Shown: positions 7,700 through 14,141, numbered from the stretch's first letter. The stretch: 15,027 nt of DNA from Prevotella sp. UBA746 (GCA_002298545.1 DBKQ01000032.1:1-15027), one strand, 5' to 3'. Translations and numbers: made by a program. The notes: generated from the sequence alone by a model not told the origin.

Positions 7700-7862
7700 T
7701 GTTTCATGTTTCATTGTTTCATGTTTCATTAAGCACCTTCAAAAAAGTGGGAGTGGATTTTTATATTATATATATTATTTATAATATATATAATATAAAC
7801 CTTTTTTATGTACTTCGGAACCCCCTTAATGAAACATGTAACAATGAAACAATGTAACATTT
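7700..7862. repeat. Inverted AATGAAAC arrays around an A/T palindrome
   Basis: GTTTCATGTTTCATTGTTTC... at 7700-7735 and CTTAATGAAACATGTAACAA... at 7825-7860 are inverted copies of one repeat. At the centre, 7760-7778 (TTTATATTATATATATTAT) pairs perfectly with 7781-7799 across a 2-base TT loop, making a 40-bp A/T-only palindrome. The whole could fold as one extended hairpin. The spacer 7391-8014 otherwise holds the HU promoter, the HNH promoter, and a direct repeat of TCTCCTCATCTTAATC near 7650-7680; no gene is visible. Confidence 0.85.
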
Positions 7863-7940
7863 TTGATTAAAGAGCGAGTGGTGATGGATTAGGGATTAAT
7901 GACAGATATTTTCTTGTGAAGAAGACAGGAGCCTTTAGTC

Positions 7941-8000
7941 ATGAATAAAAAATCTTGCCGTTGCATGCGGAATATGAAAATAAAGAAGTATATTTGCAGA
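7941..8000 (+). promoter_or_regulatory. HNH gene promoter, copy 1 of a duplicated region
   Basis: TATATTTG at 7989-7996 is a perfect -7 element, 18 bases before the HNH start. A TTG at 7961-7963 is a possible -33 element, but its spacing (25 bases) is long. The segment 7941-8000 is nearly identical to 9161-9217: both start ATGAATAAAAA, share TTGCATGC.GAATATGAAAA, and end AAGAAGTATATTTGCAGA. They differ by a 3-base gap and a few substitutions. Confidence 0.65.
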
Positions 8001-8014
8001 ATTGAATTTGAATT

Positions 8015-8761
8015 ATGCAGGAAAAAGACAGTTACTATATTTATCAAGAGATGCAGGCTGAATTCTATCACTGGATGACAGAATTTAGCGGACTTGCAAA
8101 AAAAACTTGTGGCGACTATGTAACGAGACTTAAATTCCTCTCCCGACAGTACCGGCTTGACTACGGTCTGACGGAAGAGGGAATAAATGAAATCCTCATG
8201 CAAGAAAGCAAAAGGATTGGCTCACGTGAAAAATACAACACCCCCAAAAGCATCTCCGACTTCAGCGCAGGACTAAAGAAGTTCCTCGCTTTTGTCAAAT
8301 CCGGCTACAACCGGTCAGTCGAAAAAAATACCGAGGATGAAATAACAGCCATAAACAACAATTCCGCCATTGACATTACAGAGCGGCAGCAACTCATCAC
8401 GGCACGTGTCGGACAGGGAGTGTTCCGCCGTGAACTGATAGACTATTGGCACGGCTGTGCTGTCTGCGGCTGTAGACTGCCGTTCATGCTCGTTGCCTCG
8501 CACATTAAACCGTGGAGGGTGGCAGACAACATGGAACGGCTCGACGTTTACAACGGCTTGTTGTTGAAACCGGACTACGACAGGCTTTTTGACCAGGGAT
8601 ACATATCCTTCAGCCCGAACGGCAAAGTAATGATTTCACGCCTGCTCGACAAAGAGGAAATGCAGCATTTAGGCTTGTCTCACGATTTGTGTCTGAAGAA
8701 AGTGGCAACACAGCATCTCCCCTATCTGCGTTACCACCACGAGCACGTGTTTCTTGCGTAG
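8015..8761 (+). CDS. HNH endonuclease (HNH_2 type)
   Basis: The product is 248 aa. The C-terminal half (about 133-245) is an HNH domain of the HNH_2 type: GQGVFRRELIDYW, a Cys pair C148/C151 (GCAVCGC), ASHIKPW with the catalytic-type His163, then YNGLLL with Asn180 and PDYDRLFDQGYISF. The core residues are intact, so it is probably an active metal-dependent nuclease. The N-terminal region (about 10-95) is helical, and its KKTCGDYVTRLKFLSRQY stretch resembles the SAM-like core-binding fold of integrases, a layout I associate with restriction-type nucleases. No methyltransferase or specificity subunit is nearby. The protein ends 4 bases before the convergent gene at 8766-8981. A solitary restriction or genome-defence enzyme is the likeliest role, but this is inference. 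Confidence 0.85.
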   Translation: MQEKDSYYIYQEMQAEFYHWMTEFSGLAKKTCGDYVTRLKFLSRQYRLDYGLTEEGINEILMQESKRIGSREKYNTPKSISDFSAGLKKFLAFVKSGYNRSVEKNTEDEITAINNNSAIDITERQQLITARVGQGVFRRELIDYWHGCAVCGCRLPFMLVASHIKPWRVADNMERLDVYNGLLLKPDYDRLFDQGYISFSPNGKVMISRLLDKEEMQHLGLSHDLCLKKVATQHLPYLRYHHEHVFLA

Positions 8762-8765
8762 CTCA

Positions 8766-8981
8766 TTAAACGGCTGTCTTTCCGTCCGGCGGAGGAGTCG
8801 GGGAGTTGAGCTGTATCAGCTGCAGGTCTATCATTTCCACCGATGGCATGACTTTCTTCAGACAGCGCTTCTCGCTTTCGCTGAACATTTCCGCCGTTTC
8901 TTCGGCATTCTCGATAATCTCCTGACACAGCAGAAGTTGTCTGCTAAACCATAAAAGTTTTTTGTTTACATTCTTTTTCAT
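8766..8981 (-). CDS. Small uncharacterised protein, 71 aa
   Basis: Not recognised. The start ATG at 8981 gives a 71-aa product starting MKKNVNKKLLWFSRQLLLCQ, with an amphipathic helical stretch to about residue 50 and a proline-rich end (NSPTPPPDGKTAV). An in-frame ATG at 9005 would add 8 residues; 8981 gives a more normal lysine-rich N-terminus. It converges on the HNH gene with only 4 bases between the stops. A good upstream promoter (9021-9051) raises confidence that it is real. Antisense to no other gene. Confidence 0.55.
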   Translation of the reverse strand: MKKNVNKKLLWFSRQLLLCQEIIENAEETAEMFSESEKRCLKKVMPSVEMIDLQLIQLNSPTPPPDGKTAV

Positions 8982-9005
8982 AATCTTTAATTTTAAATTA
9001 TACAC

Positions 9006-9017
9006 ATGTCATGACAT
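9006..9017. promoter_or_regulatory. 12-bp palindrome at the predicted start site
   Basis: ATGTCATGACAT is a perfect 12-bp palindrome. It lies just past the -7 element of the minus-strand promoter at 9021-9051, where transcription would begin. It could be an operator; there is no direct evidence for a bound regulator. Confidence 0.35.
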
Positions 9018-9020
9018 CCG

Positions 9021-9051
9021 CGAAGATAATGTAATGTATTTTTATCCCAAA
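9021..9051 (-). promoter_or_regulatory. Promoter of the 71-aa gene
   Basis: On the minus strand, TTTG at 9051-9048 is followed after 19 bases by TATCTTCG at 9028-9021. This fits the Bacteroidota pattern TTTG-N19-TAnnTTTG with one change in the -7 element. Confidence 0.55.
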
Positions 9052-9160
9052 ATCTTTTCGCGCTCTTTAAGTTTTACGCGCATTTGTTAAGGATACATTC
9101 ATCCCGTCAGGAATGAAGAAACTTTTTAATGAAAATTGTTTGGTCTACACCAATAAAATT

Positions 9161-9217
9161 ATGAATAAAAACTGTCATTGCATGCAGAATATGAAAATAA
9201 AGAAGTATATTTGCAGA
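9161..9217 (+). promoter_or_regulatory. Promoter, copy 2 of the duplicated region
   Basis: Near copy of 7941-8000. The -7 element TATATTTG is at 9206-9213, 24 bases before ATG 9238. TGCATGCA at 9180-9187 is an 8-bp palindrome within the shared block, present as TTGCATGCGG in copy 1. A shared regulator acting on both promoters is possible but not shown. Confidence 0.6.
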
Positions 9218-9237
9218 GTAAAAAAAATAAAACAAGC

Positions 9238-9351
9238 ATGGATAAAATACAAATCATCCGGCAACAGTCGGGGCTTGTTGTCGTTAAGGACAGAAAAAGA
9301 CAAATATCTGAAGTTAGACCGGAATGTAGGGAACTAAGCCTGTTCGGATAA
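9238..9351 (+). CDS. Possible 37-aa peptide
   Basis: Not recognised. The frame runs from ATG 9238 to TAA 9349-9351 and begins MDKIQIIRQQSGLVVVKDRK; the last residues are ELSLFG. It sits at a normal distance behind a good promoter and lies 69 bases ahead of the 404-aa gene. The ending ELSLF resembles the beta-clamp-binding pattern QLSLF, with Glu in place of Gln; this is a weak match in a short peptide. It may be a leader or a small protein of the same transcript as the gene at 9421. Confidence 0.45.
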   Translation: MDKIQIIRQQSGLVVVKDRKRQISEVRPECRELSLFG

Positions 9352-9420
9352 CACCATAATCGACATGAAAAATAGAGCTTGCCACAGTGGCGAGCCATTA
9401 ACTATATAAAAAAATAAAAG

Positions 9421-10635
9421 ATGGACAAAATCACCATCAAGCAAGTTGCGAAAGCAAACACGCTGACTTTTGCCGATATCATCTCAGATGATGATGCAGC
9501 ATTATTGAAAAAACAAGCTACTACCCAAAGAGACTGTCTGTTTTGTCTCGACAGCTTTTTGTTCGAAGTGGGAGCATTTGCCACCATGCCATTAAAAAAG
9601 GCTATCGACAAGGAGCTGAAACGCTTTACACGGGATGAACTCGAAGAGAGAACATGTAGACTTACAGGCGAAGATGCTGGAGAAAACACCGACGTTTTCC
9701 CCGACGATGTGGAGGAACTGATGTATGAGATGTTCCCCGACGACTACACCTTCTATCTTACCATAGACGGAATAGCGCATGACATCAACGGAAACAGATT
9801 CGTATTAATCGAATACGACTCACCCGGCAACCTTTTAAGAAGTGTGGAAATAGACACTGATGGAGCTCTGCTGCAGACTGACGACCGCACACAATATAAA
9901 GATCCGCTGGCGGCATGGCTGGCAGCGCTGAAGAATGTTGTGCGCGATGATTTGCGAGAAGTTATTTGTATGAACAGAATTATAAACGACCTTAGTGTGA
10001 ACAGCGTTTTCTCCAGTCGCAAGAGGGTGGATGCCATGGAACGGCGACGCAGTCTGATAAAAGAAGTGTGGAGCTATTACATGAAATATCAGGAGAAGGA
10101 ACGTAACTACAATAATAAAATAATCAATACTAAATCAAATCTTCTATATACTATGGACAAGAAACAATTGAAACAGATACTGAGCGGTGCCACCATCAAC
10201 GTGCAGGGCGACTTCGTGATGGAGAAACACGTGGAGCACGAAGTGGGGAATGTGGAAACCGGGGGCATCGGAATACAGATTGTGAACAGTAAGGAAAAAG
10301 AAGTTGACGGCGACAGAAATGCTGACAAGGGCACGACACCGCAACTTGATACCTTACCAGAACTTAACACTCCCGAAGCTGAGGCTCTATGGCATAAAGT
10401 GCAATATGCCGGATGGGTGGACGAGAAACGACAACCGACAATAAAACTCAGAACAAAAGTGGCTAAAGCCATATTGGCAAACATAATGGCCTACAAATTA
10501 GGAATACCAAGTCCGATGTATGAACCCTTCGAGATTTTGTGGGGTGAAAAAGATTTGCTGGCTTCTTATGCAGCTGGAAACTCGAATGAGAAGAATAAAT
10601 CTCTGAAGGATGAAATAAGAAAATCTCTGAAATAA
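9421..10635 (+). CDS. Uncharacterised 404-aa protein, possibly two joined genes
   Basis: Not recognised as a named family. Residues 1-230 are acidic and mixed alpha/beta, with GIAHDINGNRFVLIEYDSPG (about 117-136) and a basic patch SSRKRVDAMERRR (198-210). Residues 231-244 are an Asn-rich stretch encoded by A/T-rich DNA (about 10108-10152) that looks intergenic. From Met245 (nucleotide 10153) a second module starts: MDKKQLKQILSGATINVQGD, then HEVGNVETGGIGIQI, a low-complexity linker, and a C-terminal helical block with EALWHKVQYAGWVDEKRQP, LGIPSPMYEPFEILWG. I recall the second module's pattern as standing alone in small Bacteroidota hypothetical proteins. No membrane segment or signal peptide. 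It is probably transcribed from the promoter at 9161-9217 and ends at the terminator at 10668-10726. Confidence 0.75.
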   Translation: MDKITIKQVAKANTLTFADIISDDDAALLKKQATTQRDCLFCLDSFLFEVGAFATMPLKKAIDKELKRFTRDELEERTCRLTGEDAGENTDVFPDDVEELMYEMFPDDYTFYLTIDGIAHDINGNRFVLIEYDSPGNLLRSVEIDTDGALLQTDDRTQYKDPLAAWLAALKNVVRDDLREVICMNRIINDLSVNSVFSSRKRVDAMERRRSLIKEVWSYYMKYQEKERNYNNKIINTKSNLLYTMDKKQLKQILSGATINVQGDFVMEKHVEHEVGNVETGGIGIQIVNSKEKEVDGDRNADKGTTPQLDTLPELNTPEAEALWHKVQYAGWVDEKRQPTIKLRTKVAKAILANIMAYKLGIPSPMYEPFEILWGEKDLLASYAAGNSNEKNKSLKDEIRKSLK

Positions 10636-10667
10636 AATTATTCGGTCGTATTTCTTCGTATAGATTA

Positions 10668-10726
10668 AGAGCAACCATAATCACAACGTTGTTGACAATT
10701 TGTGATTAAGGTTGCTCTCTTTTTTT
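10668..10726 (+). terminator. Intrinsic terminator after the 404-aa gene
   Basis: AGAGCAACCATAATCACAA (10668-10686) pairs with TTGTGATTAAGGTTGCTCT (10700-10718) with one mismatch over 19 bp and a 13-base loop. A C and then seven T follow. This is the clearest terminator in the window. Confidence 0.9.
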
Positions 10727-10739
10727 ACCCCTATCTTTG
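10712..10739 (+). promoter_or_regulatory. Promoter of the OB-fold/primase cassette
   Basis: TATCTTTG at 10732-10739 is a perfect -7 element. TTG at 10712-10714, 17 bases upstream, is the best -33 candidate and lies inside the right arm of the terminator, so the two signals overlap. The leader to ATG 10820 is about 75 bases and includes GATTGAAA repeat units at about 10752-10768. Confidence 0.65.
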
Positions 10740-10819
10740 CAACGACAAAAAAGATTGAAAGATTGAAATCTTGAAATTGGATGATTTGTCATTAACGTAA
10801 ACAATTTAAAACAAAGATT

Positions 10820-11098
10820 ATGCAAAGTATTATTCTAAAAGTAGTGAAACAAAGCGACGTCTTCATGGTGGACTCGCAGAAGGCGGAAGGCGGAAAACTC
10901 GCCAAGTGTAACATCATCCTGCAGGAGATGGGAGGAAAATACGAAAACCAGTATGCCGCAACGATGCTTGGCAATACGGCGCAACTGAAGTTCCGGTCAG
11001 GTGAACTGGTGGCGGCTACGCTCCGATTCCAGACAAGGGAGTACAACGGACAGGTGTTCCAGGACATTCTACTGACGGAGGTGGAAAAATTGAAATAG
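10820..11098 (+). CDS. DUF3127-like OB-fold protein
   Basis: The product is 92 aa. The pattern of beta strands, the segment QYAATMLGNTAQLKFRSGELVAATLRF (from about residue 44), and the ending REYNGQVFQDILLTEVEKL (about 73-91) resemble DUF3127 proteins of Bacteroidota, which have an OB fold like single-stranded-DNA-binding proteins. No catalytic motif is expected. It is the first gene of a + strand group ending with a primase-ATPase, consistent with a role on single-stranded DNA in replication; that role is inferred from fold and context. A 91-bp palindromic repeat starts 5 bases after the stop. Confidence 0.65.
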   Translation: MQSIILKVVKQSDVFMVDSQKAEGGKLAKCNIILQEMGGKYENQYAATMLGNTAQLKFRSGELVAATLRFQTREYNGQVFQDILLTEVEKLK

Positions 11099-11102
11099 AG
11101 AA

Positions 11103-11193
11103 GCCCCCTCCAACTCCCCCAGGGGGGAGAGACGCAGCGAACCGTAGCAACTACAGCCCTCACATCTTCCCCACTTGGGGGGACTGAGGGGGC
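11103..11193. repeat. C/G-rich palindromic repeat, intergenic copy
   Basis: The ends GCCCCCTCCAACTCCCCC and GGGGGGACTGAGGGGGC are imperfect inverted repeats; the interior contains GAGACGCAGCGAACC.TAGCAACT. By eye this 91-bp copy differs from the coding copy at 12371-12462 at about seven bases plus one single-base gap. It fills most of the 126-base gap between two genes of the cassette. Confidence 0.9.
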
Positions 11194-11224
11194 TCTAAAT
11201 ATAAATTTTAAAAAAGAAACAATT

Positions 11225-11599
11225 ATGGAAGAAAAGAATTTTGAAACACTCAACCAACATGTGCAACTCGGCGGACAGGCTTATTATGACGAAAGAAAGT
11301 ATTTCATGTTTACTCCCGACGAACCGGTGCCGGGCACGGTGACAAGACTGAGGCGCATGACGGGAGTGGCACAGCAGATGACCGACGGGACGTTTGACTT
11401 CGTGGCACAGCCAAGACTGAAGGCGAAGTCGACGCTGATAAGGAAACTGGCTCACGGAAGGGTGAGCCGAACGAAGAACGGTGATGTGCAGCTCTGGCTG
11501 AAAATCAGTCCCGCAGAACTTCTTAACATCGGAGACACTATCAGCAGTGAGGCTTACGCGGCGGCTGAGGCAATCAGGGAATGGCAGATGAAGAATTAA
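11225..11599 (+). CDS. Uncharacterised 124-aa basic protein
   Basis: I do not recognise a named family. The region FDFVAQPRLKAKSTLIRKLA (58-77) and HGRVSRTKNGDVQLWLKI (78-94) is basic and could contact nucleic acid; the C-terminal part (about 96-121) is helical and acidic. No membrane segment or signal. It lies between the OB-fold gene and the primase-ATPase, so a replication accessory role is plausible but unproven. The last codons (ATG AAG AAT TAA) are the first unit of the GAAGAAT array that follows, so the repeat forms the C-terminus. Confidence 0.7.
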   Translation: MEEKNFETLNQHVQLGGQAYYDERKYFMFTPDEPVPGTVTRLRRMTGVAQQMTDGTFDFVAQPRLKAKSTLIRKLAHGRVSRTKNGDVQLWLKISPAELLNIGDTISSEAYAAAEAIREWQMKN

Positions 11600-11812
11600 G
11601 AATGAAGAATCTTTTAAATGAAGAATGAAGAATGAAGAATCTTTTAAATGAAGAATGAAGAATTAGGAATGAAGAATGAAGAATGGCAGATGAAGAATGA
11701 AGAATGAAGAATGAAGAATGAAGAATGAAAGTTACCTTGCAATATACTAAAAAGTAATTCGCATTCTTCATTTTGCGAAGCGTTAGCGAAGCAATTCTTC
11801 ATTCTTCATTAA
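11588..11812. repeat. GAAGAAT heptamer array with inverted tail
   Basis: Many GAAGAAT units run from 11588 to about 11728. CTTTTAAATG recurs at 11611 and 11641, a 30-bp period. AATGGCAGATGAAGAAT, which at 11580-11596 is the end of the preceding gene, is copied at 11684-11700. The complement (ATTCTTC units) occurs at 11763-11812 with GCGAAGCGTTAGCGAAGC inside, so the spacer can fold back on itself. Confidence 0.85.
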
Positions 11813-11820
11813 AAAAAATT

Positions 11821-14121
11821 ATGAGCGTTTATCATATTACTATGGAGCAGGGCCACAAGGTGGCTCGCCCCATCCTCACGAGGGAGGAATACCTCAAACT
11901 GAGAGGCTCTGCGGAGCAAATGGAAAACCTGAGACTGGCGCGCAGCGGCAACCGTGACGCTAAGCTACGGCTCTTGCAGATGAACTACTCTTGCATCCCG
12001 AACAGCGACGGCTCTCTGAAGGGCAGTAAGATGCCAAGCAACACCGTGGGCATGGACGTGGACTTCGACCCTTCGAAACCGGGATACGAGGAACTGATGC
12101 AACTGGTGCCGGGGATGGTTATAGGGAAGAAGAAGGAACTGGGACTGCTGATGCTGGAGCGAAGCGTGAACAAGGGTTTCCATATCGTCTTCCGTCGCCG
12201 ACAGGAGATGTCGAACGAGGAGAACCTCGTGTGGGCAAGCCGGTTGCTCGGAGTGGAATTCGACCGCGGGGCAAAAGACCTTACAAGGGTGTTCTTCACT
12301 ACCGGTGCAACGGAAGAGGATCTGCTCTTTCTGGATGATGAGGTGTTTAGTGCCCCCTCAGAGCCCTACAGCCCCCTCCAACTCCCCCAAGGGGGAGAGA
12401 CGCAGCGAACCATAGCAACTCCATTCCTCACGTCTTCCCCCCTTGGGGGGACTGAGGGGGGCTCCGCAGCAACTCCATCGCTCACTTCTTCCCCCCTTGG
12501 GGGGATTGAGGGGGGCTGTACCGAGGGCTCCTTCCGTTCCATTCCCTATTCCTCCATCATCCGCCAGTGGTTCAGCTTGACGGGTGGCGAACCGGTGGAA
12601 GGGGAGCGCAACATGCGCCTGTATCAGCTTGCTGCCGCCATGAGAGCCATCTGCGACAACAGTGAGGAACGACTGCTCGCCGTATTGCCCGACTGCGGAC
12701 TCCCACGGCAGGAGATGCAATCCATTGTGGCGTCAGCCTGTAGAGAACAGCCCAAGGGAATAACGAAGACTCTCAGCATGGCTATAAAAAAGGCAAAGGA
12801 GGATATGGAAACTGCGGCAGAGGAGGAGATGGAGGAAGTGGACGACAAGAAAACGACTCCCGAAAAGCAGACGTTTAATATGAGGAAACTGCCGCCAGCG
12901 CTGAAGGCATCGCTGCAGGGAGTGCCTAAGAATATGCAATGGCCCGTAATTGCCGCCGTGCTCCCCATTGCCGCTGCCTATGCCGACGGAGTGGAGGCGG
13001 AATACTGTGATGGAGCAAGACACCGCCTGTCGATGATGTCGATGATACTCGGCGAACAGGCGTCGGGAAAGAGCGTGTGCAAGAAGGTGGTGGATCTGTG
13101 GAAAAGACAGATGGACCGCGAGGACGCTGAGGCACGCAAGAGGGAGGACGAATGGAAGGCTAAGCGCAAGGGCAGAAAGGCTAACGAGAAGGCTCCCGAC
13201 GACCCGCAGGTGCTTATCAGGGCAGTGCCCGTTACCGTGAGCTGCTCTACGCTACTCAAAAGACTGAAGAATTCGCGCGGACATACTATCTACTCTTTCT
13301 GTGAGGAGCTCGACACGCTGCGCAAGACGAACGGTGCCGGATCGTGGTCGTCGAAATACGACATCTACCGACTTGCCTTCGACAATGGCGAATGGGGACA
13401 GGACTATAACTCCGACCAGGCGGAGAGCGGAGTGGTTAACGTGGCGTACAACTGGACCATGCTGGGCACGTATGGTGCCATGCGCCGCTGCTTCCGCTCC
13501 GACAATGTGGAGAACGGACTCTCGTCGAGAATTATCGTGGCTGACATGCCCGACAATTCCTTTGCCCCGATGCCGCATTACCGCCGACGCTCGCCCGTAG
13601 ACGAACAGATGATTGACGAGGGCGTGACAAAGTTGCGCTTGCAGACGGGACTTGTCGACGTGCCCCGACTGAGAAAGGCTATCGCCGGATGGGTGGAGGA
13701 GAAACGACTGGAGGCGGCTAAGGCCATAGACCATGTGAAGGACACTTACCGCAAGCGTGCTGCCGTTATCGGTTTCCGTGCCGGAGTGGTGTGCCATCTG
13801 CTAAGTGACGACGAGAGGGAGTCGAAACAGACCGTGGACTTTGCGCTGAAGGTTGCGGAGCTTACTCTCGACGGACAGATGAAGAATTTTGGTGAAGAAC
13901 TCTCCAGCCAGTATGAGGACTCTTTGAATGAACAGCAGCGTAGGGGGTGCAACACGAATGTCTTCGACCGCCTGTCGCCTGTCTTCACCATGGAGGAGCT
14001 GAAGACCGTTAAGGGAGGTTTCTGTCCTGCCGTCACCCTCAGAGTTATCCTGTCGAGATGGCGCAGCCAAAGGTGGATTGAAAAGGTGGACAAAACGAGA
14101 TGGAGAAAATTGAATTCATAA
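11821..14121 (+). CDS. BT4734/VirE-N primase fused to DUF3987 ATPase
   Basis: The product is 766 aa. Residues about 70-175 match the BT4734/VirE-N primase-like domain: MDVDFD (78-83) supplies the DxD metal-binding pattern, NKGFHIVFRR (117-126) the central His motif, and DLTRVFF (153-159) the third conserved stretch. Residues 245-320 (IIRQWFSLTGGEPVEGERN onward) resemble the helical PriCT-like module. From about 355 a DUF3987-type domain follows with a Walker A motif GEQASGKS (411-418) and an acidic Walker B-like FCEELD (493-498). Such proteins prime and unwind DNA in Bacteroidota mobile elements. The linker at residues 184-232 is encoded by an inserted palindromic repeat. An upstream in-frame ATG at 11773 lies in the heptamer array and is rejected; ATG 11821 starts MSVYHITMEQ. 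Confidence 0.85.
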   Translation: MSVYHITMEQGHKVARPILTREEYLKLRGSAEQMENLRLARSGNRDAKLRLLQMNYSCIPNSDGSLKGSKMPSNTVGMDVDFDPSKPGYEELMQLVPGMVIGKKKELGLLMLERSVNKGFHIVFRRRQEMSNEENLVWASRLLGVEFDRGAKDLTRVFFTTGATEEDLLFLDDEVFSAPSEPYSPLQLPQGGETQRTIATPFLTSSPLGGTEGGSAATPSLTSSPLGGIEGGCTEGSFRSIPYSSIIRQWFSLTGGEPVEGERNMRLYQLAAAMRAICDNSEERLLAVLPDCGLPRQEMQSIVASACREQPKGITKTLSMAIKKAKEDMETAAEEEMEEVDDKKTTPEKQTFNMRKLPPALKASLQGVPKNMQWPVIAAVLPIAAAYADGVEAEYCDGARHRLSMMSMILGEQASGKSVCKKVVDLWKRQMDREDAEARKREDEWKAKRKGRKANEKAPDDPQVLIRAVPVTVSCSTLLKRLKNSRGHTIYSFCEELDTLRKTNGAGSWSSKYDIYRLAFDNGEWGQDYNSDQAESGVVNVAYNWTMLGTYGAMRRCFRSDNVENGLSSRIIVADMPDNSFAPMPHYRRRSPVDEQMIDEGVTKLRLQTGLVDVPRLRKAIAGWVEEKRLEAAKAIDHVKDTYRKRAAVIGFRAGVVCHLLSDDERESKQTVDFALKVAELTLDGQMKNFGEELSSQYEDSLNEQQRRGCNTNVFDRLSPVFTMEELKTVKGGFCPAVTLRVILSRWRSQRWIEKVDKTRWRKLNS
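12371..12521 (+). repeat. C/G-rich palindromic repeat inside the primase CDS
   Basis: 12371-12462 is a second copy of the 11103-11193 element. Its right half is then duplicated: 12414-12467 and 12468-12521 are 54-bp tandem copies with few differences. The frame stays open throughout, giving protein repeats ATPFLTSSPLGGTEGGSA and ATPSLTSSPLGGIEGGCT (residues 199-216 and 217-234). It falls in the linker between the primase domain and the helical domain. Confidence 0.9.
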
Positions 14122-14141
14122 TTCCATAATTAAAGTTCGGA

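Noticed and set aside
9113..9337. 74-aa + strand frame
   Set aside because: It reads through the duplicated promoter block, is Lys/Asn-rich, and overlaps the better-placed 37-aa frame.
9377..9396. Hairpin GCTTGCCAC/GTGGCGAGC as a terminator before the 404-aa gene
   Set aside because: The stem is short with almost no loop, and no T-run follows. It may be chance or an attenuator, but I cannot support either.
11773..11820. Earlier start for the primase-ATPase gene (16 extra residues)
   Set aside because: The extra residues come from the heptamer array, and ATG 11821 opens a normal N-terminus.
12358..12720. 120-aa minus-strand frame with PLNPPKGG repeats
   Set aside because: It is the complementary reading of the palindromic element within the primase gene; the + strand frame carries the domain motifs.
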